Shown: one piece after another, positions 37,915 through 46,763 of the stretch
How positions within the stretch are numbered: the first letter of the stretch is position 1
Layout of the letters: every line of letters starts with the position of its first letter
Assembly: GCF_038784515.1 (NCBI RefSeq)
Contig: NZ_CP152376.1
Coordinates: forward strand, 1,178,001-1,242,000
Length of the DNA: 64,000 bases
Reading direction: 5' to 3'
DNA from: Rhodoferax sp. GW822-FHT02A01
GTDB taxonomy: Bacteria > Pseudomonadota > Gammaproteobacteria > Burkholderiales > Burkholderiaceae_C
Notes under the pieces: model-generated
Databases searched by the model: none
Seen by the model: only the letters and a program-made list of their open reading frames with translations
Told to the model about the DNA's origin: nothing
Translations under genes and position numbers: made by a program

Positions 37915-38214
37915 ATGCTTCAAATTACCTGCCCCTATTGCGGCCCACGCGCCGAAAGCGAATTCAGTTGCGGTGGCGAAGCGCACATTGCGCGCCCGCT
38001 GGATACCGACTCCCTCACCGACGAACAGTGGGGTGACTACCTGTTCATGCGCAAGAACATCAAGGGCTTGCACCGCGAGCAATGGAACCACGTCGCCGGT
38101 TGCCGCCGTTGGTTCAATGCCGAGCGCCATACCGTGACCTACCAGTTCACCAAGTTCTACAAAGTGGGCGAAAACCCCGATGCATCCGGTAACGGCGCAG
38201 GAGGTCAATCGTGA
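37915..38214 (+). CDS. soxD: Sarcosine oxidase delta subunit
   Basis: This 99-aa zinc subunit carries C6 and C9 (CPYC) with H59 and C63 (WNHVAGC), the four zinc ligands known from SoxD. It starts 7 bp after soxB, and its stop overlaps the GTG start of soxA by 4 bp. A few in-frame codons before 37915 lack a ribosome-binding site. Confidence 0.95.
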   Translation: MLQITCPYCGPRAESEFSCGGEAHIARPLDTDSLTDEQWGDYLFMRKNIKGLHREQWNHVAGCRRWFNAERHTVTYQFTKFYKVGENPDASGNGAGGQS

Positions 38215-41200
38215 CCGCTAGCCGCATCAACTCCCTGGGTTCGCGCGTAGACCGCACCAAGAAGCTCAGCTTCCAGTTCAATGGCCGCAGCTACACCGGT
38301 TTTCAGGGCGACACCCTGGCATCGGCCCTGCTGGCTGCCGGCGAGAGCGTGCTGTCGCACTCCTGGAAGTACCATCGCCCGCGCGGCATCGTCACCAGCG
38401 GCATCGAGGAACCTTCCGCATTGGTGCAACTGGAGAGTGGCAAGAACACCATCCCCAATGCCAAGATGCCCGAGGTCGAGCTCTACGACAGCCTGCAAGC
38501 CACTGCGGTCAACCCCTGGCCGAATGCACTGAGCCGCGCTTTGAGCATCAACCGCAACTTCTCGTTCCTGTTCCCCGCAGGCTTTTATTACAAGACTTTC
38601 ATGTGGCCAGCCAAGGCCTGGCTGTTCTACGAACGCTTCATCCGCAAGGCTGGTGGCCTGGGTGCGTCGCCCGAGGTGGAAGACACCGACCGCTACATCC
38701 ACCAGAACACGCATTGCGATGTGCTGGTCGCGGGCGGCGGCGTGGCCGGTCTGGCAGCAGCTCTGGCAGCGGGCCGCAGCGGGGCGCGCGTGATCCTCGC
38801 CGAATTGCAATCCGAACTGGGGGGCAGCGCCCACCGCCTGCAAGGCACGATTGACGGCTTGCCCGCCACCGAATGGGTGAAGAAGGCCGAGGCCGAACTC
38901 GCCACCCTGCCCGAGGTGAAGATCATCAGGCGCGGCGTGGTGTTCGGCTACCACGACCACAACTTCCTGACCATCCGCGAAAGCCTGACGGACCACCGCC
39001 CCTTGGCGGCCCGCAAGGGTTTCCGTGAACGTCTGTGGCGCGTACGTGCCAAGCAGGTGGTACTGGCCACGGGTGCACATGAGCGCCCCATGGTGTTTGG
39101 CAACAACGACCTGCCCGGCATCATGCTCGCCAGCGCCATGGCCGACTATGCCCAGCTCTACGGCGTGCTGGTGGGCAAACGCATTGCCCTGCTGACCAAC
39201 AACGACACGGCCTACAGCGATGCCCTCACGCTCAAGGCCGCGGGCGCAGAAGTCACCGTGATCGACGTGCGCGCCGGTCACTCGGTGGCCGGTGGCCTGG
39301 CACAAAAGGCACACGATGCAGGCATCACCGTGCTGCGCGGCTACGTGCCGGTGCAGGCCGATGGTGGCGCAGTCGTCACCTCCGTCCAGGTGCGCCAGCA
39401 GATCGGCGACAAGGCCAATGGCGAAAGCCGCAGCTTCAATGTGGACGCCGTGGGCATGTCCGGCGGCTGGAACCCGGCCATCCACTTGTATTCGCACAGC
39501 GGTGGCAAGGCGCTGTGGAGTGACCAACTGGAATGCTTCAAGCCCGGCGCGGCCATGCCCGGCCAGTTCAGCGTGGGAGCCTGCAACGCCACCGGCACGC
39601 TGGCCGCCACGCTGGCAGAAGCCAGCCAGGCGGGCGCTGCTGCTGCATCCCATGCGGGCTTTGCCGCCAGCGAAACCCAGTACACGGTGGTGGAGCCCAG
39701 CAACGAAGCCATTGCGCCCTTCTGGATTGCCGAAACCGGTGAGAAGGTCTCGCGCCGCGCCAAGGCCTTTGTGGACTGGCAGAACGACGTGGGTGCCGCC
39801 GACATCGAGCTGGCCATCCGCGAAGGCTTTGAGTCCATCGAGCACATCAAGCGCTACACCGCACTGGGCTTCGGCACCGACCAGGGCAAGCTGGGCAACA
39901 TCAACGGCATGGCCCTGGCCGCACGCGCCATGGGCAAGACCATTCCGCAAGTGGGTACCACCACCTTCCGCCCCAACTACGTGCCCATCAGCTTCGGCCT
40001 GTTTGCCGGCCTGGAGCGCGGTGAGCTGTTCGACCCCGTGCGCAAGACCAGCCCGCATGCCCACCATGTGGCCGCCGGCTGCCTGTTCGAGGACGTGGGC
40101 CAATGGAAGCGCCCCTGGTACTTCCCCAAGCCGGGCGAAGACATGCACACCGCGGTCAACCGCGAAGTGCTGGCCGTGCGCAACAACGTCGGCATCATGG
40201 ACGCATCCACCCTGGGCAAGATCGACATCCAGGGCCCGGACGCGGCCAAGCTGCTGAACTGGCTCTACACCAACCCCTGGCTCAAGCTGGAAGTGGGCAA
40301 GGCCCGCTACGGCCTGATGCTCGACGAGAACGGCATGGTGTTCGACGACGGCGTGACCGTGCGTCTGGCCGAAGACCGATTCCTCATGACCACCACCACC
40401 GGCGGCGCCGCACGCGTGCTGACCTGGATGGAGCGCTGGGTGCAGACCGAATGGCCCGACATGCAGGTCTACATGACCACGGTGACCGACCAGTGGAGCA
40501 CCTTTGCCGTGGTCGGCCCCAAGAGCCGCGCCGTGGTCGAGAAGGTCTGCAAGGACGTGGACCTGTCGGCGGCAGCCTTCCCCTTCATGAGCTTTCGCGA
40601 AGGCACCGTGGCCGGCGTGGCTGCGCGCATCATGCGCATCAGCTTCTCGGGCGAACTGAGCTTTGAAATCAACGTGCCCAGCAACGCCGGTGCCCATGTG
40701 TGGAAGGCACTGATGGCTGCAGGTGCGGACTTCAACATCACGCCCTACGGCACCGAAGCCATGCACGTGCTGCGCGGTGAGAAGGGCTACATCATTGTCG
40801 GCCAGGACACCGACGGATCCATGACGCCGCACGATCTGGGCATGGGCGGCATGGTTTCCAAGACCAAGGACTTCCTGGGTCGCCGCTCGCTGTCGCGCAG
40901 CCACACGGCTGGTGCCAACCGCAAGCAGCTCGTAGGCCTGCTCACCGAAGACAGCCAGACCGTGCTGCCCGAAGGCGCACAGCTCACGGCGCTGGCGCAG
41001 ATCGGCACGCCCACGGTGGCCAACCCGGTGCCCATGATCGGCCATGTGACCTCCAGCTACTACAGCCCCACCCTCAAGCGCTCCATTGCCATGGCGGTGG
41101 TACGCGACGGCCAACAAAAAATGGGCCAGAAGATTTACGCCGCACTCGCTGATGGCCGCCACGTTGCCGCCACCATCAGCAGCCCGGTGTTCTATGACCC

Positions 41201-41225
41201 CGAAGGAAAGCATCACCATGACTAA
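38211..41225 (+). CDS. soxA: Sarcosine oxidase alpha subunit
   Basis: This 1004-aa subunit binds NAD and, via its C terminus, THF. Order: N-terminal 2Fe-2S-like fold without cluster (LSFQFNGRSYTGFQGDTLASALLA), the dinucleotide domain with VLVAGGGVAGLAAALAAGRSGA (near 170), a middle domain, and a GcvT-like aminomethyltransferase region (about 610-1000, with GIMDASTLGKIDIQGPDAAK and FSGELSFEINV). GTG start coupled to soxD by a 4-bp overlap. Length is normal. A long reverse frame on the other strand is a shadow. Confidence 0.96.
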   Translation: MTASRINSLGSRVDRTKKLSFQFNGRSYTGFQGDTLASALLAAGESVLSHSWKYHRPRGIVTSGIEEPSALVQLESGKNTIPNAKMPEVELYDSLQATAVNPWPNALSRALSINRNFSFLFPAGFYYKTFMWPAKAWLFYERFIRKAGGLGASPEVEDTDRYIHQNTHCDVLVAGGGVAGLAAALAAGRSGARVILAELQSELGGSAHRLQGTIDGLPATEWVKKAEAELATLPEVKIIRRGVVFGYHDHNFLTIRESLTDHRPLAARKGFRERLWRVRAKQVVLATGAHERPMVFGNNDLPGIMLASAMADYAQLYGVLVGKRIALLTNNDTAYSDALTLKAAGAEVTVIDVRAGHSVAGGLAQKAHDAGITVLRGYVPVQADGGAVVTSVQVRQQIGDKANGESRSFNVDAVGMSGGWNPAIHLYSHSGGKALWSDQLECFKPGAAMPGQFSVGACNATGTLAATLAEASQAGAAAASHAGFAASETQYTVVEPSNEAIAPFWIAETGEKVSRRAKAFVDWQNDVGAADIELAIREGFESIEHIKRYTALGFGTDQGKLGNINGMALAARAMGKTIPQVGTTTFRPNYVPISFGLFAGLERGELFDPVRKTSPHAHHVAAGCLFEDVGQWKRPWYFPKPGEDMHTAVNREVLAVRNNVGIMDASTLGKIDIQGPDAAKLLNWLYTNPWLKLEVGKARYGLMLDENGMVFDDGVTVRLAEDRFLMTTTTGGAARVLTWMERWVQTEWPDMQVYMTTVTDQWSTFAVVGPKSRAVVEKVCKDVDLSAAAFPFMSFREGTVAGVAARIMRISFSGELSFEINVPSNAGAHVWKALMAAGADFNITPYGTEAMHVLRGEKGYIIVGQDTDGSMTPHDLGMGGMVSKTKDFLGRRSLSRSHTAGANRKQLVGLLTEDSQTVLPEGAQLTALAQIGTPTVANPVPMIGHVTSSYYSPTLKRSIAMAVVRDGQQKMGQKIYAALADGRHVAATISSPVFYDPEGKHHHD

Positions 41226-41799
41226 TGTCGTTCTGGAAAGCCCCCTGGTGGGTATCACCCGCCTGGGCAAACGCGAGCTGCACGTGGACAACCGCAGCTG
41301 CCTGCTGGACGAAATTGCCCTGCTGGACATCGTCAACCTGCGCGGCAACAGTGCCAATGCAGCCTTTGTCCAGGCAGTGGAACAAGCCACCGGCCTGGCA
41401 CTGCCCATCCAGCCCAACACCGCCAGCGTGCTGGGCGACCGCCAACTGCTGTGGCTGGGACCGGATGAATGGCTGCTCAAGGTTCCCAATGGACAGGGCG
41501 CGCCAATAGAAGCTGCGATTCGGGCGGCCGTGCCTGGCGTGCATTTCTCCATCGTGCAGGTCGGCAGTGGCAACACGACCTTTTCGGTGCAAGGCCCTGC
41601 GGCAGCTGACTTGCTGTCACGCGGCTGCCCCCTGGATCTGCATGCCCGCTCCTTCCCCGATGGCTCGCTGGCGCAATCGCACATTGCCAAGGCCAACGTG
41701 GTCATCCTGTGCGTCAAGGCCGAACAGAGCTATGAGCTGACGGTGCGCCGCAGCTTCGCTGACTACCTCTTCAAGTGGCTCTGTGAAGCTGGAAGCTGA
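41218..41799 (+). CDS. soxG: Sarcosine oxidase gamma subunit
   Basis: This 193-aa subunit completes the soxBDAG heterotetramer. It has the SoxG fold, related to GcvT, with LGDRQLLWLGPDEWLL, VVDVSG-like IVQVGSGNTTFSVQGPAAADLLSRGCPLDL and a C-terminal RRSFADYLFKWL. The start at 41218 overlaps soxA by 8 bp. Confidence 0.93.
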   Translation: MTNVVLESPLVGITRLGKRELHVDNRSCLLDEIALLDIVNLRGNSANAAFVQAVEQATGLALPIQPNTASVLGDRQLLWLGPDEWLLKVPNGQGAPIEAAIRAAVPGVHFSIVQVGSGNTTFSVQGPAAADLLSRGCPLDLHARSFPDGSLAQSHIAKANVVILCVKAEQSYELTVRRSFADYLFKWLCEAGS

Positions 41800-41808
41800 A
41801 GAATATGG

Positions 41809-41869
41809 CCCCCACGCTCCCCCATGGGGGCCCTCGCGCCTTGGGGCGGCCCGGCGGCGCTCACGCCAT
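41809..41869 (-). repeat. Dispersed GC-rich repeat, second copy
   Basis: On the minus strand this 61-base element reads core CGCCGGGCCGCCCCAAGGC, then G, then CGAGGGCCCCCATGGGGGA, followed directly by GCGTGGGGGCC. It is the intact form of the element found inside fdsGB at 22508-22580, in opposite orientation, and lies between soxG and the ATPase gene. The inner CCCCCATGGGGG is a perfect palindrome. Confidence 0.7.
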
Positions 41870-41887
41870 CTTCTCCTGAACAGGTAG

Positions 41888-43960
41888 ATGAGCGCGCACT
41901 ACTACCTCGGCATTGACACCGGCGGCACGTTTACCGATGCCGTGCTGCTGAACGACGCCAAGCAGGTGGTTGCGGCAGCCAAGAGCCTGACCACCCGCTT
42001 TGACCTGGCACAGGGCATTGGCGGTGCGCTGGACAAGTTGCCGCAAGACGCCTTGAAGCGGATCGTGCTGGTGTCGCTGTCCACCACGCTGACCACCAAT
42101 TCGGTGGTCGAGGGCAAGGGCTCGCCGGTGTGTGTGCTGCTAGCCGGTTACGACGCAGCACAGATCAAGACCAGCGGCATGGTGGAGTTGCTGGGTGCCG
42201 AGGCCATTGTTTCCCTGCCCGGTGGCCACGATGCGGGGGGCTACCCGATTGCCGCACTGGACGAGGCTGCCTCCAAGGCAGCCATCCTGCAGCACGCGCC
42301 GCGCGTGAGTGCGTTTGCCATTTCCGCCAGCTTTGCCGTGCGCAATCCGCAGCATGAGCTGCAGCTGCGCGAATGGGTCAAGCAGCTGTGCGACAAGCCG
42401 GTCACCTGCGGCCACGAGCTGGCCTCCAGCCTGGGCGCGCCGCGCCGCGCCCTGACGGTGGCGCTCAACGCACGCATGATTTCGCACGTCAAGGCGCTCA
42501 TCGATTCGGTGCGGCACACGCTGCAGCTGCGCCAAATCGATGCGCCACTGATGATCGTCAAAGGCGACGGCACCCTGATCACCGCCGCCAGCGCCCTGGA
42601 CCGGCCGGTGGGCACGGTGCTCAGCGGCCCGGCAGCCAGCGTGATCGGCGCCTGCGCCCTGAGCGGCAGCCGCAATGCCATCGTCGCCGACATGGGCGGC
42701 ACCACCACCGACATCGCCGTGGTGCGTGACGGCCGCCCCGAGCTCAGTGTGGACGGCGCGCTGATCGGCGACTGGCGCCCCATGGTGGAAGCGGTCAAGG
42801 TCTATTCCATTGGCTTAGGGGGTGACAGCGAGGTGCGCTTTCTGGGTGGCAAAGGCCTGGCCATCGGGCCGCGCCGCGTGGTGCCCATCAGTCTGCTGGC
42901 CCATGAACACCCCGAAGTGCTGCCGGTGCTGGAGCGCCAGCAGAATGAATCGCCCCATGGCAGCCAGATCCGGTTTGCCTTGCGGCTGCAAAGCGATGAG
43001 GCCCTGATCAGCCGCCTGCCCGCCGACGAGCTGCGCGCCTGGGAACGTCTGGCGCGAGGGCCGGTGGATCTGGAACGCAGCAACATCGAAGACCGCCCGC
43101 TGTCACGCGCCCTGGCGCGGCTGGAGCGCAAGGGCCTGGCCATCTACAGCGGCTTCACGCCCAGCGATGCCGCCCATGTGCTGGGTATGGCCAGCCACTG
43201 GAGCCAGCCGGCAGCCGTGTTGGCAGCACGCATCTGGGCACGGCAGATGCGCTATATGTATGGCCTGGGCACCTGGACATTGGGCGACGCCGTGGCACCG
43301 TCCAGGCAGGTGGTGGACAAGGTGATTGCCACGATCTGCCAGAAGTTGATAGAGGCCGGCCTGAATGACGCGGGCCAGTTCAACGAGGACCGCGCCAGCA
43401 ACATGGCCGCATTGCTGACCGAGATGGCACTGCAAGGGCGCAACCGCGCAGCTGTAACGGCTCAGCCGCCGACATCCGTATTTGCCCTGCATTTCGCCCC
43501 CGACATTCCGCTGGTTGCCGTGGGCGCACCGGCCTCCAGCTACTACCCGGAAGTGGCGCGCAGTCTGGGCATGGAATTGCAGGTGCCGCGCTTTGCCGAA
43601 GTGGCTAACGCCGTCGGTGCGGTGCTGGGCGAAGTGTCGCAGCGGGTGCACATCACCGTCACCCAACCGGTGCGTGGCACCTTCCGCGTGTTTACACATG
43701 GCGGGCCACAGGACTTTCCCAAGGTGGAGCCGGCGCTGGCCCATGCACGCGAACTGGCAGCCGAGCAGGCCCGGGCCAACGCCCTGGCGGCCGGCGCTGC
43801 CACCGTGCAGGTGGACTTCAGTCAAGTGGACAACAGCGTCAACAACGACATCGACGGCAACATGTTTTTTGAAGCCATCGTCACTGCCACCGCCAGTGGT
43901 GCGCCACGCACGGCATTGGATGAGGAGACTGCATGCCAGCCATTACCAGAGCCGGTCTGA
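41888..43960 (+). CDS. Hydantoinase/oxoprolinase-family ATPase (HyuA-like)
   Basis: This 690-aa ASKHA-fold protein carries the two phosphate motifs DTGGTFTD (10-17) and DMGGTTTD (268-275), the LSGPAASVIGA segment and a C-terminal domain. HyuA proteins open N-methylhydantoin or 5-oxoproline with ATP, normally with a HyuB partner, which is absent here. Hydrolysis of N-methylhydantoin would lead to sarcosine, fitting soxBDAG upstream. Alternatively it could be an ATP-dependent reactivase-like partner of the next gene, whose start lies inside this one (28-bp overlap). Both are inference. Family assignment is secure, substrate is not. Confidence 0.8.
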   Translation: MSAHYYLGIDTGGTFTDAVLLNDAKQVVAAAKSLTTRFDLAQGIGGALDKLPQDALKRIVLVSLSTTLTTNSVVEGKGSPVCVLLAGYDAAQIKTSGMVELLGAEAIVSLPGGHDAGGYPIAALDEAASKAAILQHAPRVSAFAISASFAVRNPQHELQLREWVKQLCDKPVTCGHELASSLGAPRRALTVALNARMISHVKALIDSVRHTLQLRQIDAPLMIVKGDGTLITAASALDRPVGTVLSGPAASVIGACALSGSRNAIVADMGGTTTDIAVVRDGRPELSVDGALIGDWRPMVEAVKVYSIGLGGDSEVRFLGGKGLAIGPRRVVPISLLAHEHPEVLPVLERQQNESPHGSQIRFALRLQSDEALISRLPADELRAWERLARGPVDLERSNIEDRPLSRALARLERKGLAIYSGFTPSDAAHVLGMASHWSQPAAVLAARIWARQMRYMYGLGTWTLGDAVAPSRQVVDKVIATICQKLIEAGLNDAGQFNEDRASNMAALLTEMALQGRNRAAVTAQPPTSVFALHFAPDIPLVAVGAPASSYYPEVARSLGMELQVPRFAEVANAVGAVLGEVSQRVHITVTQPVRGTFRVFTHGGPQDFPKVEPALAHARELAAEQARANALAAGAATVQVDFSQVDNSVNNDIDGNMFFEAIVTATASGAPRTALDEETACQPLPEPV

Positions 43961-44658
43961 GCACTGAGCTGGCGCACCATGGCCTGAGCCTGCGTGGCGG
44001 CTGGATTCCCGGCGCGGATGACAAGCTGCCTGCCCTGCCTGAAGGCGGCACGGCTGCCGTGGTCTGGATGGTGGGAGTGGTGGGTTCCAGCATGTGGCCG
44101 CATTTCAAGGCCTCGCCGTTCTACCAGGATGGATTGCCCAATCCGCTGGACCGTTGGAGCGCGCACCTGGGCCGGACGCTGGCAGCGCAGTGGGACGGGG
44201 TTGCCATGTTCCCGTTCGATGGGCCGCCGTACTATCCGTTTCAACAATGGGCCGATCGCAGTGAGCCGACCCAGAGCAGCCCGCTCATGCTGCGTATCCA
44301 TCCCCAGCACGGCCTGTGGCATGCCTACCGGTTCGCGCTGGCTTTGCCGGAGATCGATGGTGACGACGCTCAGGCGCTGAAAGTGGAGGCTGCCCAGCGG
44401 CTGCGGTCTGCCAGCGACAACACCAGCCTGTGCACGCAGTGCAGTGGCCAGCCCTGCCTGCAGGCCTGTCCGGTGGATGCCTTCACCGGCACGCAGTACC
44501 GCATCGACGCCTGCGCCACCCATCTGCACGCGCACCTGGACGGCGACTGCATGCAGCAGGGCTGCCTGGCACGACGCGCCTGCCCCGTGGGCACTGCGTC
44601 CCGATACACGCCAGAGCACGCGGCCTTTCACATGCAGGCGTTTGTGAAAAACCACTAA
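43933..44658 (+). CDS. CblC-like/4Fe-4S ferredoxin protein
   Basis: This 241-aa soluble protein has two parts. Residues about 35-130 resemble the CblC (MMACHC)/QueG-type corrinoid-binding domain: NPLDRWSAHLGRTLA and IHPQHGLWHAYRFALALP align with the human MMACHC blocks DPVDQCVAYHLGRV and IHPRFGGWFAIRGVVLLP. Residues 165-220 hold two sets of four Cys (C167, C170, C175, C179; and C194, C206, C211, C217) suited to 4Fe-4S clusters. I infer reduction or dealkylation of a corrinoid. It overlaps the HyuA-like gene and lies in a cluster with an MttB-family enzyme. A plain ferredoxin is the cautious alternative. Confidence 0.7.
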   Translation: MPAITRAGLSTELAHHGLSLRGGWIPGADDKLPALPEGGTAAVVWMVGVVGSSMWPHFKASPFYQDGLPNPLDRWSAHLGRTLAAQWDGVAMFPFDGPPYYPFQQWADRSEPTQSSPLMLRIHPQHGLWHAYRFALALPEIDGDDAQALKVEAAQRLRSASDNTSLCTQCSGQPCLQACPVDAFTGTQYRIDACATHLHAHLDGDCMQQGCLARRACPVGTASRYTPEHAAFHMQAFVKNH

Positions 44659-44767
44659 TCCGGCGCGCCGCACCGACTTCTTCACCGCGTCCGGCGCGCT
44701 CTGGGTTCTAATAGGCGCAACAAGATCCGAATGCCGCGCAATGGCCGGCATGACAGGGGAGCGCTGT

Positions 44768-46759
44768 TTGATTCATCCAAAATTTCTCTTCAGTCTGGCC
44801 TGCGTGTGCGCGCAAATGGCATTGGCGCAGGTCGGCAAACCGGCAAGCGATGATGCGCCCGCGGCGACTGTCTCCGAATCCGACTTCCTGCAGGACGTGC
44901 CGACGATCATCTCGGTATCGCGGCTATCGCAGACCCTGGCAGACACGCCAGGTGCTGTCACCATTCTGGATCGCCAGTTCATCCATATGTCCGGTGCACG
45001 CGACGTGGTCGACCTGCTGCGCCTGGTGCCCGGCTTTCAAACCACCACCTCGTACGAGACTGACGCCCCGATGGCCACCTACCATGGCCGCAACGACGAC
45101 TGGGCCAACCGCATTCAGGTGCTGGTGGACGGACGTTCGGTGTATTCGGGGTTGCTGCAAGGTTCAGCGGGCATTGGCTGGAAAACACTGGCGCTGGACG
45201 ACATCGAGCGCATTGAAGTCCTGCGCGGTTCCAATTCGGCGACCTATGGTGCACGGGCCTTTCTGGGCGTGGTCAACATCATTTCCCGGGATGTGCGCGA
45301 GACCATAGGGGCGGCCGCGAACCTGAGCCAGGGCGAGAACAGCATTGCAGACATGGGATTGCGTGTCGGCTGGAACCATGGGATTGGCACCTACCGCATC
45401 AGCGCCGACCAGGTGCAGGACGATGGCCTGCAAGGTGCCTTCGGCAAGAACCACACCGAACGCGCCAACTTCTCTTCCCTGATTGCCATCAGTACCGGCA
45501 CCGACCTGGAGTTTCGCGCCGGTGGCGTGGGTGTATACGCCGGACGTGGTGAGCCCGGCGATACGGGCGGCAATCCGGCGCGCAACTGGTTCATGGGTTC
45601 GCAATTCATCCAGGCCGACTGGCGCAGCGTGCTGGACGACGCGCACGATCTGTCGGTGAGCGTGTCGCATACCGAAAACACCAGCCACGACACTTTCTAC
45701 TTCCTGACTCCCGGACCGTATTACATGGCCACCGTGGACTTCAGCGGCAACGAATATGTGGACTCGATCTCTTCGCAGTACACCTCGCGCCTGAGTCCGG
45801 ATTGGCGCGCCGTCTGGGGGGCAGAGTTCCGAAAGGAGCGTGTGGTCTCGCCATCCCAATTCGACCAGTTGGGCAGCGTGACCAACGATTTCTATCGTCT
45901 GTTCGGTAGCGCCGAGTGGCGCATGAGTGACACGCTTTTGCTCAATGCCGGTGCGCTAGCCGAGCACAACGACTTTTCCGGCGACTCCGTCTCACCGCGA
46001 TTGATGCTGAACTGGCATTTCCAGCCCGGCCACACCTTGCGCGTGGGTGCGTCAACTGCGTTTCGTCCACCCAGTGCCTACGAAAAATATGGCCAGCGCC
46101 AGTACTACGACGCCAACCACCAGAACCCCACCGGCTACTTCACCTATAACGACGGCAGCGTTCAGGCGGAGCGGCTGTTTTCGCAGGAGCTGGGCTACTA
46201 CTTTGCACCACCCTCCAGCCAGTTCAGTGGGGATGTGCGGATTTTCAATGAGCACATCAGCGACGGTATTGCGCACACTGAAACCGTCACCCCGGGCATA
46301 CAGCCGGAGCGCTACGTCAATGCCCATGATGACCAGATCAACGGTGTCGAATGGCAACTGGCCTGGTCACCTGGTGAAGCCACCCGCATGCTGCTGTCGC
46401 AGACCTGGACCGATATTCAAGCGTCCACCACCGAACCCGGAAACAACCTGTTCCGCACCGGGCACAGCGCGCCGCGCTATGCGGCCAGTCTGACGCTGAT
46501 GCATTCCTTTGACAGCGGACTGCATCTTTCCGTGATGCACCAGCAGGCCGATGACGTAGCACTGATGTCCATCTCCAACAATCCCTGGGTGTTCTCCATG
46601 CAGCGCACCGACCTGCGTCTGGCGCAGGACTTCCGGCTTGGCGGCAGCAAGGCCGAGCTGGCACTGGTGGTGCAGAACCTGAACGATCCGTACCGGGATG
46701 GGGACCAGAAGTTCTACTTCAATCGACGCGCCTTCGTGACCCTCAAGGTCGAGAACTGA
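44768..46759 (+). CDS. TonB-dependent outer-membrane receptor
   Basis: This 663-aa receptor has a signal peptide (HPKFLFSLACVCAQMALAQ), a plug domain (about 45-160: TPGAVTILDRQFIHMSGARD, VLVDGRSVYSG, IERIEVLRGSNSATYGARAFLGVVNII) and a beta barrel ending VTLKVEN. The TTG at 44768 is chosen because GGGGAG lies 5-10 bases before it; in-frame ATGs at 44741 and 44753 have no ribosome-binding site but are possible. It belongs to the group found with an ABC-type binding protein and a hybrid kinase, as here (4 bp to the next gene). Ligand unknown. Confidence 0.88.
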   Translation: MIHPKFLFSLACVCAQMALAQVGKPASDDAPAATVSESDFLQDVPTIISVSRLSQTLADTPGAVTILDRQFIHMSGARDVVDLLRLVPGFQTTTSYETDAPMATYHGRNDDWANRIQVLVDGRSVYSGLLQGSAGIGWKTLALDDIERIEVLRGSNSATYGARAFLGVVNIISRDVRETIGAAANLSQGENSIADMGLRVGWNHGIGTYRISADQVQDDGLQGAFGKNHTERANFSSLIAISTGTDLEFRAGGVGVYAGRGEPGDTGGNPARNWFMGSQFIQADWRSVLDDAHDLSVSVSHTENTSHDTFYFLTPGPYYMATVDFSGNEYVDSISSQYTSRLSPDWRAVWGAEFRKERVVSPSQFDQLGSVTNDFYRLFGSAEWRMSDTLLLNAGALAEHNDFSGDSVSPRLMLNWHFQPGHTLRVGASTAFRPPSAYEKYGQRQYYDANHQNPTGYFTYNDGSVQAERLFSQELGYYFAPPSSQFSGDVRIFNEHISDGIAHTETVTPGIQPERYVNAHDDQINGVEWQLAWSPGEATRMLLSQTWTDIQASTTEPGNNLFRTGHSAPRYAASLTLMHSFDSGLHLSVMHQQADDVALMSISNNPWVFSMQRTDLRLAQDFRLGGSKAELALVVQNLNDPYRDGDQKFYFNRRAFVTLKVEN

Positions 46760-46763
46760 AACT

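Noticed and set aside
38205..41717. A 1170-codon open frame on the minus strand opposite soxA/soxG
   Set aside because: It is antisense to well-identified soxA and soxG, has no recognisable domain and reflects high-GC codon bias.
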